Assembly (NCBI GenBank): GCA_947044405.1
Contig: CAMRHE010000206.1
Location: 1 to 64,000 of the forward strand
Source: Leptodactylus fallax
Taxonomy: Eukaryota > Chordata > Amphibia > Anura > Leptodactylidae
Length of the DNA: 64,000 nt
Direction of reading: 5' to 3'
Of the stretch, positions 22,120 through 33,631 are shown in pieces (the first letter of the stretch is position 1; every line of letters begins with the position of its first letter). Below the pieces are notes generated by a model. It made no database searches, was not told where the DNA came from, and was given only the letters and a program-made list of their open reading frames with translations. Made by a program: the position numbers and the translations under genes.

Positions 22120-23112
22120 GGGGAAGGCTGGAATTTCCAGGATTTCACCTTAAGTTGTGCTTAATATTATAAAAGGCATTTATTTAATGGAGTCAAAAAC
22201 AGAATATAAGAGCAAATACAAGAACATCCATAAGATCAGTTCAGAAAAACAGAGTAAAGTAAAGTAAATACAATATAATAGAAGGAAATAATTACGAATC
22301 CAAAGTTATCATGCCTGTAGAATAAAAAGGTTAAAAAGGTAAAAGAACAATTAACAAAACACAATGGGGAAGGAGGGGTGATGAGTAGCGCCATAGTACA
22401 GAAATCAGAGGGTGGCAGGGAGATCCTTCCTAGGGAAAGGGGTATGAGCACAGCACTTAATCCTATTACCAATTGGGATGTTGGGCCTATTAATCCAGGA
22501 TGTCCAAACCCTGTCAAAGAATGGGCGAATTTCAGAGATTGTAGCGCTAATCTTTTCATGGAGCATTATTGTGTCAACTTGCCAAACAACATCGGCCAAC
22601 GAAAGACATGACCGCTTCTAGTTGAAGGCTACGTGAATATGTACAGCCATCAGAATGTACTGGAGCATATATTGAGGGTAGCAGGCTAAAGGCTACGAAG
22701 AAAAATTGGGGCAGATAATGGAAATGAATGTCCAAAAAGTTGTTGTACCGTTCCGTGAATTGCTACCCAGAAATAACGTGCTACAGTGCTGGTCCATCAA
22801 ATATGGATAGAAGTGCCTTAGGTATCACAACCCCTAAAACAAAGGGGCGAGACCATAGGGTAGAAACTTTGTAGTCTATGGGGGAACAAATAGGTCCTTA
22901 AGTTGATTTGTACTTAATGTAATGTTCCTAGACAGCTATGCAATGTCACAGGGGATGTGTGTGTTGTCTGTATAATGATAAATTTAAAGCGCCCATCTAA
23001 TGTTTTGGGGGGTGTCCCATCACAGTAGCTGTGCCGGATGTTGGGGAGAAGGAGGATCAGGCATGTTAGGAGAATCTTATGACTCTATGTGTTTATATAA
23101 CAATAAAAGCAT
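22120..23112. repeat. Dispersed repeat family M, split by an L1 insertion
   Basis: Left piece 22120-22165 and right piece 22896-23112 together match 13625-13905. Confidence 0.6.
22166..22895 (-). mobile_element. 5'-truncated Tx1/L1-clade LINE with target-site duplication
   Basis: The minus strand around 22405-22600 reads VDTIMLHEKISATISEI, then RVWTSWI, resembling the extreme C-terminus of Tx1/L1 ORF2. The same peptide region occurs at 7521-7610. The insert is flanked by an imperfect duplication: CCTTAAGTTGTGCTTAAT (22148-22165) and CCTTAAGTTGATTTGTACTTAAT without internal ATTT (22896-22918). A short 3' piece with flanking duplication is the usual outcome of target-primed reverse transcription. 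No intact reverse transcriptase remains. Confidence 0.65.
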
Positions 23113-23935
23113 TTAAAGGATTTGTCCATTTCTATTGTATTGATAACCTATCCTCAGGATCGGTCATAAATAAAAGATCAGTGGGGGTCCAAAAACCTGG
23201 ACCCCCGCTGATCTGCTGTTTGATGGGGCTATGGTGCTTGTGTGAGCATCTCATCCCATTGAAGTGAATGTGAGAGGCTGTAATTACATTGCATGACCAC
23301 TATGAAATGAATATCGTGCAATGTAACCTGAGCACAGATGTCTAGATTCCCTGAAAAGGTTTCCTCAGCCTGTTGCTCTATTCATTCTCTAGGTAGATAA
23401 CCGAGTACAGCACTCAGCTATCTCTGGCACCCCCATAGAGAATGAATGGAGTAGCAGGTGCATGCTCAGTATAATGTTTTACTAGAAACAGTGGTGCACC
23501 TGCCATGAGGCGACTTGAGGCTGGCACCTCAGGCGCTGCCTCCTGGCAGAAGCCGATGCCTGGCATTATTTTATTAACTGGCTCCTACCTGTTGAATTAT
23601 ACCAACAGGTATCGGACGATATTTTTGTCATTCCTGCTTCTGTCCAGGTTGGGGGTCACAAATGCAAATACACACTCCATTGACGCACATCAGTACATGA
23701 CTTTTCCATTTGTGTAAGGAGACTACTGGCCTTAGCGGTATTCTGGAGGTCACCACTATGGCCAGGAAGTGACCACAGTGGTCTCGACACAAACAAAACA
23801 GTCATGTGCTGACATCAGGAGGGATCGGAAATAGAAAGAAATGAGCAGTCTGGAGACTCTTGAAAAGATCAGCTGACTATTTTTTATTATTTACAGCAAA
23901 GGGTAACTTTCAAATGAGTTAGAGAACCCCTTTAA
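23113..23935. mobile_element. TTAA-flanked MITE family F, long copy
   Basis: Starts TTAAAGGATTTGTCCATTTC and ends AGAGAACCCCTTTAA. Internal blocks CTATCCTCAGGATCGGTCAT, ACCCCCGCTGATCTGCTG and ATTGAAGTGAATG are shared with 59558-59900 and 48065-48220. 23480-23900 may be a second inserted sequence. Confidence 0.55.
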
Positions 23936-24024
23936 GAAAAATAGAGCCTTTGCATTGTTGCACAATACTTGCTCCTGGGCAGGGAAACCATGTGCATTAG
24001 GTCTTTCTCCATGTTCATTTAGAC

Positions 24025-24165
24025 TAGGGCTTTAGTTGTGTGACCACTTGGTCGGCCTGTGATTCCATTCATGTTGGTGAATGGAGTCACATTGCGACCC
24101 TTAGAGTGCTGCAACCGTCTCATCTAGTCACAAAAATGTTCAGCACTGTTCGTCTTGAAGTCATG
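24025..24165. mobile_element. Possible MITE fragment (L-like family)
   Basis: GGGCTTTAGTTGTGTGACC, ATGGAGTCACATTGCGACC and TAGTCACAAAAATG resemble the segment at 52015-52210. Termini are unclear. Confidence 0.4.
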
Positions 24166-24295
24166 GTTTTATAGCCTATTGTGTACACTTACTGTGTAAA
24201 GTTAGTAATGTGTAAACTCAGACTTTTTTTTTGGGTCGGGCACTTTGCTATAGCTCGCCGAGAGGCTGGTGTTAACCCTTTTCTTGACATATATG

Positions 24296-24535
24296 TACAG
24301 TACTGTTCAAAAGTTTTAGCAGGTGTTGAATAAATGCTGCAAGATTAAAATTCTTTCAATAACAGAAGTGTTAAGAATGTATTTTTAGTTGTTAATGATA
24401 TTGGCTGTATGTTTGGGGTCGTTGTCCCGGGGTAGGAGTAGCATGGAATTCTGGCCATGTTATCACCTGTCTTTTCAATCAGTACCCAGACATTACCCAA
24501 AATAATTTGTTCTGCAACCTGTAGGAGGAAGCCCA
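24296..24535 (-). mobile_element. Tc1-like transposon relic 1
   Basis: Starts TACAGTACTGTTCAAAAGTT, a Tc1-type terminus beginning at TA. Just inside, the minus strand near 24365-24425 encodes DNDPKHTANI, the motif around the second catalytic aspartate of Tc1 transposases, followed by a stop. The C-terminal third that should lie between is deleted. Confidence 0.7.
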
Positions 24536-24564
24536 GAGGCTGGGAGTTAGTACTTGGTGTTTAA

Positions 24565-25023
24565 GGGGCTTTATTGTGCAGGCGTGGGCAGCCAGCAGAC
24601 GTCAAGAAGAGGAGGTGCCAGCCGCCCAGAACAAGTGAAGTCCCGTGCCCAGAAGATCCTGCCCGGAAGACAGGTATGTATGATGGGGTGGGGGGCTGAG
24701 TTAGTTAGAAATGGCTAGTAGTGGGCAGGCTAGCTAGGGAAATAGGGAGGGGGTGTGGGTGAGAAAGGGAGGGGGAGGGAGTGAGAGAGGGAGGTGGTGT
24801 GAGTCAGCTCTGAGTGAAGCCCAAGGCATCATGGTAGTTGTAGGAAAACACAGAACAGGAAGCTACCCATGTAAACAAATGCAGAGGATTCCAGGAGCTC
24901 ACAGAGAAACCCAGAAATCACTCAAAACACTGCTAAAGGTATTTGGGTGCACTTATTAACCAATTAATAGAACTAACAGACTTTTTTTTTTATTATTATT
25001 TTTTGCCCGGAAAATCCCTTTAA
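24565..25023 (+). mobile_element. TTAA-flanked MITE family E, right part
   Basis: TTATTGTGCAGGCGTGGGCA, AGTCAAGAAGAGGAGG, GCATCATGGTAGTTGTAGG and the end GCCCGGAAAATCCCTTTAA. The left terminus is missing. Confidence 0.7.
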
Positions 25024-25680
25024 TGAAGGGTTAACCTTTAATGGTGTTGTGCCTTTCAAACACTAAATTGATGACTCGAGACCCTGGTTTGTCTATTTCT
25101 AGACTTTGTATAACCTTGTGTCTTAGAACATGCATTGTGTTTTCTTATCTGTAAAATTATATAAAAGGCTGGACTCTGTTGCAATAAATAGTGACATCCA
25201 TACATTCCTTCTGAGTGTGTGTATGTGTGTTCCTCAAGCTTGTAATCTGTCTTTATTTTAATAATTAGGTTTTCACAGAAGGTTTTCAGTAGAATTTTCT
25301 CTACACAACAAATTGCTACAATATTCGACATGGACTTGTCACGGTGGCTATAAAACTCAACCACATTTCATCCTGCTCTCCTCCTGGAGTGGTGCCTGCT
25401 GTGTACCTGATGGTGGTACTATTCTCTACCCTGGGGCAAGTCCTAGCTCGAATGTGATGGGAGTTGGAGTGCCCATGATGTTAATGCAGGAATAAGACTC
25501 AGGAGACTTGAGGTTGCTGGAAAACAGGGGAACTCGTAACTTGACTGTAGGTAGCAATGCAAACAGTTTCCTCTAATGTAGGTAAAGTTCTTGTAGTTCT
25601 TTATCACTGAGCTTGGCTTCATGCACATGACCATGCCCATGTCCATTCTGACGCAATTATATTGTAATGATCCCATACAC
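25024..25680. other. No recognised gene
   Basis: A block at about 25460-25500 (GATGGGAGTTGGAGTGCCCA) resembles 27217-27240, so a weak dispersed repeat may lie here. Confidence 0.35.
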
Positions 25681-25702
25681 ACGCTCGTGTATTCTCATGA
25701 AC

Positions 25703-25772
25703 AAAGAGGAAAACTCTGCAGACTTTCTGTGAAAAGTGCTGCGGCTCGCTACATGGGGCTTTAGCCTAATTT
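25703..25772. mobile_element. MITE family D, right-end fragment
   Basis: GAGGAAAACTCTGCAGACTT, then GCTACATGGGGCTTTAGCCT. Confidence 0.6.
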
Positions 25773-25851
25773 GCATTTACCCACCACCCTTTTTTTGGCG
25801 TTCAACACCCACTTAAAATCAAGATGTAAATGGTAAATCAGTAATATAATA

Positions 25852-26011
25852 TAGGCCGGGGTAGGCAACCTTTGGCACTCCAGCTGATGTAAATCTACAA
25901 CTCCCAGCATGAACACTTGCTCTTCTGTTCTTGGAACTCCCATGGAAGTGAATGGAGCATGTTGGGAGTTGTAGTTTCACAGCAGCTGTAGTGCCGAAGG
26001 TTGCAGACCCG
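25852..26011. mobile_element. Palindromic hAT-like MITE
   Basis: Left GGTAGGCAACCTTTGGCACT and right AGTGCCGAAGGTTGCAGACC are inverted repeats. The inner arms TACAACTCCCAGCATG and TTGGGAGTTGTAG also pair. This is a widespread vertebrate hAT-type MITE form, recognised by eye. Confidence 0.75.
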
Positions 26012-27296
26012 ATATAGATCATTGAAGGTTTGCGCATGTTCACATATGTTTGCTTTTGCATGGATGACTGGAGTATAGTAAACAGTACCAGTAAATGAAT
26101 TTTGCCCCAGGATTTTCTAAAGATACAAAAAGTAGAATACAAAACAGGAAGAGCTGGCTAGCAGAGTAAACACATAACGCAAGTTACTTGGCAGGTTTAC
26201 AGCTTGTATTGAGACATTTGCTGAGTTTTTTCATGAGCAGCTTTAAAGGGGTTTTCTAAATGGGTTTCAACAATAAAAAAAAACAAAAAACCTCTACTTG
26301 CCTTAGGGTCCTCTGTCTCTACCGTTCTTACGCTGAGCAGGTCTCCACTGGTCTTCTTTTCCTGTGTCTTGACACAGGATGTGTTAAGATGGGAACAGGA
26401 ATTGGAGACTAGTAGGAACCCAGGCAACATTGGAACGCCACTGGTGAAGGATCTGTAAGGAGAGTGTAGGTTCTCATATTATTATTTAGTACTTTTTAAC
26501 CCATTTGGATGCCATTTTTTATTTTTCTGGAAAGCCTTGTTAACTGATAGAGGTCAACTGTACAATCTATAAATTTATAAAGGAAGAATACATGACTGAG
26601 ATACTCTTCCTATGTTTATAAAGCAGATTAAAGTGATCCTCGCAGTGTCTGAATGGGGTTTTTTGAGCCCACAGAAGCAAATTATTCTGAGGACCCACCA
26701 TCAATCTATAAGGACATGTGCATACACAGTTTACATTTCTTTGCACACACGTGGCAAGTGACTGGCTTCAAAGTCCATTCCAAGGTAAATAGATTCCTGC
26801 TGGACCTGGAACCTGTTGTATTAGGAGGTACATTGTGTAAGAGCCTGGGCTCACTGAACAGTCCTCTGGTACGCTGATGGGTCAGTCCAACACTGGATTC
26901 TTATATCATCTAGAAATAGCTAGATTCCAGAATCCCGATGTCTGTGGCTGTGCATAATATCATTCCACATGGGAAATTCTGAAAACAGGATCAAATCGCA
27001 TCATAGGAACAAAAGAAATAGATAAAAAATGAGAATGGTATTTCTGCTGCCCCATGTTGAGATTTGATCTGGGGTTGGCCCTAACTATAATGTCTTTTAA
27101 GAAGACCATATACAATAGATCACTGACATCTGAGCACTAGTTCATCCTATGGCTATCTTTCACTCTCACAGGGGGCATGTCTAGGGGCATGTCTAGTTGC
27201 AGTTAGCCTTCCTGAGCCTGATGGGAAGTGGAGTGTCCATGATGGCCATTCACATATAAAACTCAGGACTTAGGAGCCATGAGGTATGCAGGAACA
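26012..27296. other. No recognised gene
   Basis: Contains a TTTAAAGGGGTTTTCTAAATG MITE-type end near 26242. Nothing else assigned. Confidence 0.35.
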
Positions 27297-28235
27297 GGGT
27301 ATTATTATTATTATTGTTTATTTATATAGCACCATTAATTCCATAGTGCTTTACATTTGAGGGTTTACATACGATACACAAAATATACAAAACAAATACA
27401 ATACTAACAGTGACCAACTGGCACAGCGGGATAGAGGGCCCTGCCCACAAGGACTTACAATCTATGGAGGAAGAGGGATAGAGACAGAAGGTGAGGGGAG
27501 AGACTGTTCACATGTTGGTTTGGTGACAGTAGTGTTATTGGAGGTTGTAGGCCTTCCTGAATAGGTGAGTCTTCAGGGCCTTCTTGAAGCTTGTGACTGT
27601 GGGGGACAGTCTTATGTGTCTTGGTAGTGAGTTCCAAAGTATGGGGGATGCACGGGAGAAGTCTTGGAGACGTTTGTGTGAAGAGCGGATAAGAGCAGAG
27701 CGGAGTAGGAGGTCTCTGGAGGTTCGGAGGTTACATGTGGGCAGGTAGCGGGAGATTAGGTCAGAGATATATGGAGGGGACAGGTTGTGGATGGCTTTGT
27801 ATGTCAGCGTTAGTAATTTGAACTCTATTTGCTGGGCAACAGGTAGCCAGTGAAGGGATTGGCAGAGGGGGGCGGCCGAAGAAGAAGGGGGCGAGAGGTG
27901 TATTAAGCGAGCAGCACAGTTTAAGGTGGACTGGAAGGGGGTGAGAGTATTTGCAGGGAGGCCATGGAGAAAGGGTGTTACAGTAGTTTAAGCGGGAGAT
28001 TATGAGGGCATGGACTAGCATCTTTGTAGTTTCAGGGGTGAGGAAGGAGCGGATTCAATGGATGTTCTTGAGTTGGCGGCGGCAGGAGGTGTTTAGGTTT
28101 TGGATGTGTGACTTGAAGGATGGGTCAGAGTCTAAGGTTATCCCAAGGTAAAGAACCTGTGGGACTGGGATAAGTGTAGTGTAACTTGTAACAGAGCAAC
28201 TTGCAACTTTTAATTTAGGTTGAACACAGTAGAAT
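27297..28235 (-). mobile_element. Rex1/L2-like (CR1-group) LINE, 3' part with RT C-terminus
   Basis: The minus strand encodes, in broken frames, LGITLDSDPSFKSHI near 28165, MLVHALIISRLNYCNTL near 28000 and further peptide typical of the C-terminal end of Rex1/L2-like reverse transcriptases (non-LTR replication by target-primed reverse transcription). The 3' end runs through a CACTATGGAATTAATGGTGC block into CTATATAAATAAACAATAA and an (AAT)n tail at 27299-27316, the simple-repeat tail of this group. Stops and frameshifts, and loss of the catalytic N-terminal part, make it dead and 5'-truncated. Confidence 0.8.
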
Positions 28236-29061
28236 AGCACCCATTTTTAGATGTACAATACTTCTAATATTACCACTGTGGGCCAAGCTGCCAGTTGGTA
28301 CACCCAATTGCAGTCTGCATTTCTTTTATGGAGGCTGTCTCCACTTGTACCTGTGTGCCACTCTCTCTCAAAAGTCCAATAAAGTCCAATAATTCTGTAC
28401 AGGTCCCGAATGTGGGGTGTAGTTTAGCAGGGTTCCTTGCCTTGTCTTTTTATAGTGGATTTTCTTTTCTTCAGTTTTCACACACTGTGGGGAGAATTTA
28501 TTAAGATTGGAATTTTCTCTGCCAGCCTTAACTAATCCTTCACCTCCAGTCTATAATAGATGAAATACAATAACCAGACCTGGAAGCCAAACAATACGCT
28601 CACAACCTCAATGACAACTGATATCACAGGGGATGCTGAAAGCTGCGCCTGCACCATATTTTGCTTGAATGATTGCAGAGCAGTTGGAATTTTTTTTCTC
28701 TATTGCACATTTTTTCTATAGAAAAATTCTTTATTATTTTTATGAAATTTTTCCTGTAAAACAGCACAGCTTCTGCTGGCCTGCCTTCCTGTCAGACCAG
28801 ACACACTATGATGCAGTTTCACTGCAGGTAAGCAAATCATAAACATTTATGTTCCAAGACATTAATGCCCCACAAGTGTCCTTATTTTGGGACCCTGAGT
28901 GAGGAGGATTCTTAACACGAATGTGTTTCGTATCCAACACACATAAATAAACTGTGAATAGTTATAAACTTATAGAGAAGATATTTTATGAAGACAGGCA
29001 ACCATATTTGGCTTGAACAGGCCATGTGCTTTATTATGGGTAACTTGTTATAAATCATAAA
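28236..29061. other. No recognised gene
   Basis: Nothing recognised. Confidence 0.4.
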
Positions 29062-29191
29062 TAAGGCTGTGTTCACAACTGCCAAAAATCGTCAGAGAGA
29101 TAATCCATGCACGGAGGACACCCTACGGACACACTGTGGACCCCATTATAGTCAATGTCTGTGACTGGCACAGATGTGAACCTAGCCTAAC
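29062..29191. mobile_element. Short family A variant MITE
   Basis: AAGGCTGTGTTCACAAC at left, GATGTGAACCTAGCCTA at right, with GGACCCCATTATAGTCAATG inside. Confidence 0.6.
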
Positions 29192-31126
29192 TCTAAATAA
29201 ACCGAACCAAATATTCACAATAAAAAGTTAACCAATAAACTATATCCATCCTGCCCAAGAGCTGGATGTCCACCGGTTAATGCTGACAACTTATTCAACA
29301 TGGCTAACCAAGAACAAATCCAAACCAACAATGGAAAGATATGTTAAGTCACTCCTGAAGAAGGCAGTCTCAAAATTTTTAAAGTCAACATGCCTCAAGA
29401 AATAGTTTCCAATAGAAGGCCTGGATTTGACAATGGTACTGTTCAATCTCTTTCTGATTTTATTTAGAAATCTTCGATTTTTCCCTGCCCAGGCATATCT
29501 AGGGATAGTTACCAAAAAAAAATTTAAATTCGGAAAGAACATAATAAATTAAGACAAATCCTTCTTCATTATGACTACTAAATCAGAGGTTTTCACTGTG
29601 ACTGACACAAAAATAAAAATCCTTTCTTAAGCTTTAAAAGTTTTTGGAGATCCCTTCACTTTAAACCTATTCTGCCCATCCAATATAAATGAACTGAACC
29701 TTTGCCTATATTAAACCTTCACTTCATCCTATGGGACACCACTCTCTTCTTTGCCCAATGTATATAACAATGGCAAGCAATCCATATAATCAAAATATAT
29801 TCACAAATTTAGTTTAATAGATGGAAAATCTTGGAGACTCCTACCTACCTAGTGGCATAATCACTTCCTGACTCAGCCCCAATTCTAAAAGAGTGGGTGG
29901 AAAATCTAAAAAAAAAAAAAAATAAAAATAAAAAAAATCTAAATGGAGTTAGTAATTCTGGCTGTTAGTCTCTGGTTAACAGAGCTCAATCAACTGAGAG
30001 TCGATTGTGCATCCAAAAACTCATGAAAGGAAGAAAAGTCTTATCTTGTACAAGAGGGAAACCAAAAACTTCTGCTATTTCTTGAAATTTTTTTAGAGGA
30101 ATCAAATCTACTATATGAATTACCAGGTGGCATTTAAAAAATTAATCAAGATGGTGGACGCATCCACCTACCTTGGGGCCAATTCAACAACCCAATGAAG
30201 TAATCTGGCTACTATCTCAAAATAGAATAGATAGCTGCCAGAATTAAACTGGGAGAGACTTGGGATTTGTCAAATTCTCAAAAACCATCTGGGTTGAGCC
30301 AAAACCATCTGGGTTGACTGACAAGGCCAATTGGATGTCTAATTTTTATTGATGCTAAAGCCTTGTAAACTTACTATGATGTCTATTTATGATGTAGACG
30401 GACCTTCTTGTTAAGTGTTGTGCACGTGTTAGTTATTTTAGATGTGCCTTTGCCCCTTTTTAATGCTGCCTGGCATTTAACGATCTCCATTTAGGCCTCT
30501 TTTCCCAACAAAAAGCAAAATTGTCGAGGGCTGCATAAAAGCTCGAAAAAAAAACCCCCAGCATATTCTTCATAAATAAAGAGCAGGACAGAGAAAGACC
30601 ACAACACAATTTATTCCAAAAAGGTGCAACTATCTTAATAAATGTGTCCCAAAGAGTTTGGTTCTTAGTTTTTTTCTTTTTTTTTAAGTTTTGAAGAGGG
30701 GACCTCAAAAACATCAGCAATGCGTCCTTCACATAGCTCCTCGAGTAATTGTTCTCTAATAACATCCATAGGGTTAAAAACAGATGTTATCAACCCATAA
30801 CAAACTAGCAGAATACAGAATAAAAACCCATTCCTAAAACCTTCGCTAACATTGCTGTCTCCCTGTCTGGAAATGCCTCAAAAAATGGCAACATTGTTTA
30901 CCAATTCACTGGCGTTAGAGCTTTTTGCCAAATATTCTTTGGCTTTGGGTTGCTGATGCAAGGATTGCTTTGCTTTTGATATGGCACTGAATGCTGTAAA
31001 GCGATGGTAACTGCTGCATGAGTATGGGGTGAAGTGGTTTGTGACTCTTCAAGGCATCTCAAAAGCCACTGCTTGTCTCCTTCACTCTCAGCACAGGTCA
31101 GTAATCTCCTCAGCAGTTCTTCTATA
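29192..31126. other. Unassigned region
   Basis: Broken reading frames occur on both strands (for example a minus-strand frame at 29291-29542) but none has a motif I can name. Contains A-rich runs near 29910 and a repeated 18-mer AACCATCTGGGTTGA near 30285-30315. Confidence 0.35.
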
Positions 31127-31265
31127 GGCTGGGTTCACACTTGCGCTGTGTGACCGTTTGAGGATTCCGTTCCCCATTCCGCTTGAAAATGCAGAGAGAA
31201 AAGTCCTGCAAGCAGTTTATAGGGTCCGTGGGTTTCCACAGGACCCGTTTTTTGGGTCCCTCGCC
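31127..31265. mobile_element. MITE family A, left part
   Basis: GGCTGGGTTCACACTTGCGC, CCGTTCCCCATTCCGCTTGA, GAGAGAAAAGTCCTGCAAGC. Confidence 0.65.
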
Positions 31266-31539
31266 ACTTTTGCTTTTTGTCGGGAAAAGGGGACATGACC
31301 AAGATGAAGATCCTTTTCACACTTTATTTATGACTTGCACCTTTTTAAAAAGGCAAAAAATGCGAAAATGCACTCTAGTATATGGGCAGCACAAAAAAAG
31401 CCCGTCAGGTCAGATCGCATTAAAAAAGGACAATTGCGCTTTTTTAATCATATCTTATAGAGGCGTATCTGAACCAACTAACATGTGCACAACATTTACC
31501 AAGGTGAAAGCCTACATTATAAAAAGACACTGTAAGTAA
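31266..31539. other. No recognised gene
   Basis: Unassigned spacer. Confidence 0.35.
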
Positions 31540-31803
31540 GGCTAAGGTCTGGCGTAGCGAGATGCAGCAAAAAAAAAAAAAAAAAAATTCTGTGGAAACG
31601 CACCCCTTTTTTTCCCGCAGCGTTTTTCATTGTATTTTCACACAGTTTTCTTCTGCGGGCTTTCTGCCCCTATTTTACCTACAAGGAAAACGCCAGCATT
31701 GCGTTTTTTTTCTGCAATGTTTGGATGAGATTATCCAGAATCCCATTCACTTTGCAGGTACTGTAAAACGCAGCGTTTTCGCAACGTGGGGCTTCAACCT
31801 AAA
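31540..31803. mobile_element. MITE family D, near-complete copy
   Basis: Left TAAGGCTAAGGTCTGGCG, right CGCAACGTGGGGCTTCAACC. Inner ACAGTTTTCTTCTGCGGGCT and TTTGGATGAGATTATCCAGA match other D copies. Confidence 0.7.
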
Positions 31804-32042
31804 ACTAGTCTAAAAAAAGGCGTACCTGCAAAAAATATGGCTGAAAAAGGGGCAGATGATAAGTGACTTGCTTTCTTGAATCCAAAACCAATTGTGGATC
31901 AGAAAAAGAGAGCGAGTGTAGAGGACACGTGCTAGGTTTTTTCAATCTATTCTATTATTGTTTTTGGCTTAAAATCCCATATCTGAAAACCCGGATGTGT
32001 TAATTGGGCTTGTTTAACTCTTTCCTTTCCAAATTGCCCATC

Positions 32043-32444
32043 TTAGGGTGGGTTCACACTTGCGGCAGCACTCCGTCCGCTGTGAATCCGACCTAAATGT
32101 CGGAAAACTGGAGAGGGAAAGGTTTGCGATGCTTTGCTTAAAAACCCATTCACTTGAATGGGTTTTTAAAGCAATGCGCAGGTGTGCGCTTACACCCTCT
32201 GCGTCACAAAGCCGTTTTTTTTCGTCGGAAACAAAGTCCTGCACGTCCAACTTTGTTTCCAACGAAAAAAACTGGCTTCGCGGCGCAAAGGGTGTAAGCG
32301 CAAACCCACGCATTGCTTTAAAAACCCATTCAAGTGAATGGGTTTTTAAGCAAAGCATCGCAAACCTTTCCCTATCCAGTTTTCCGACATTTAGGTTGGA
32401 TTCGCGGCGGACGGAGTGCCAGCGCAAGTATGAACCCACCCTTA
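32043..32444. mobile_element. Near-perfect 400-bp palindrome (fold-back MITE)
   Basis: The left arm from TTAGGGTGGGTTCACACTTG (32043) and the right arm ending GTATGAACCCACCCTTATAG mirror each other along almost their full length, about 190 bp each. They meet near 32243 at AAAGTCCTGCACGTCCAAC. Internally each arm holds a smaller palindrome: CCCATTCACTTGAATGGG and CCCATTCAAGTGAATGGG. Because of the symmetry, both strands show a near-identical open frame of about 145 codons. These are mirror images, not genes. Confidence 0.85.
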
Positions 32445-33124
32445 TAGGAAACCCTGGCAATGATCTTATAATTGTAACCGCATAGTTATCTATAAAGGTG
32501 TAGCTGTCTCTTTAAAAGACAGCAAAGCGTTCATACGATCCCTGTTAGACTAGGAAAGTACAGTCAACTCCACAGGTTCAGATTACTCATTTGCTCTGAA
32601 GAAGTCCACTAGGAAACAAGGTAAATGCAGCATCCGCCCTGTGCTTTGTCACTAGTTCTGCATGAGCTAGAAGTTCTAAGTGTAAATGGATAGTATCAGG
32701 ATTGTTACAAGGCTTGTGGATATGTGGTAGGGATTCTGTTTTATAGAAACATTCTGAGATAATAAGGCTGTTCAGTTCAGACTTCTCAGTCACACCTGGA
32801 CAGACACTCTTTTATATGCACGCAGTTGTAGGAGCTCTAGTAAAACAGGTATCAAAACTGCTTTGGTTACAAGACAGTTGGGCTGGGTTTACATGGTGCT
32901 TTTTGAACGCAGTTTTTAATGGCAGTAAAAAGTAGCACATGTTGCAACGCATTTCATTTATATACTAGCAGTACTACAGTAAACTAACTGGTGTGGTAGA
33001 AATTTACTAATTGATACAGCAATGTAAGCAGTAAAAAGGAGCCTTACAATAGTGATCACTGTCCGGCCAAGCTTTCCTGTACCCTTTACTCCATTAATAC
33101 TGTACTTATAAAATACCTATTGCT
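32445..33124. other. No recognised gene
   Basis: Nothing recognised. Confidence 0.4.
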
Positions 33125-33125
33125 T

Positions 33126-33545
33126 AAAGAGGACCTTCTGGCACCGGCGGTATTATATACTGCTGAAAAGCTAGAAAGTGCATTGAATTCAACGCACTGT
33201 CAGCTTTGCCAGTATGTGTCCGGGTGCTAGTTAGTTTCGGCACTGATATCTCTCCACTATCAGAAGGGCGGGACTTACAGTCTAGAGTCATCACTGGGCA
33301 GTAAGGCATGCCCCCACCAACCGTACTCTTTAAAAGCCCTGTACTGTTCTTTACTGCCCATCGATGACACTGGGCTGTAAGTCCTGCCCTTCTGACGGTG
33401 AAGGGATATCGGTGCTGAAACTAATGACACTAATATCTCCAGCACCCGGGCACATACCGGCAAAGCTGACAGTGTGCTGAATTCAATGCACTTTGTAGCG
33501 GTATATAATACCGCCAGGGCCAGAGGACATGAAAGGTCCTCTTTC
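33126..33545. mobile_element. Long palindromic MITE family G
   Basis: The arm starting AAAGAGGACCTTCTGGCACC mirrors the arm ending AGGACATGAAAGGTCCTCTTT. Inner pairs include GGCGGTATTATATACTGC with GCGGTATATAATACCGCC, and AGAAGGGCGGGACTTACAG with TGTAAGTCCTGCCCTTCTG. About 420 bp. A related copy is split by a hAT element at 58405-60605. Confidence 0.8.
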
Positions 33546-33631
33546 ACCATGTGAACCAAAGATATTAAAGGTTTTTTTCTACCAATATAACCATATTTAA
33601 GAGAATGTCTGGGATCAGACATTTTTATGCA

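Noticed and set aside
29291..29542. 83-codon minus-strand frame that might be a retroelement fragment
   Set aside because: No motif I could name; left unassigned.
32014..32485. Two opposite-strand frames of 145 and 148 codons with near-identical proteins
   Set aside because: They are mirror images of a palindromic MITE and have no protein motif.
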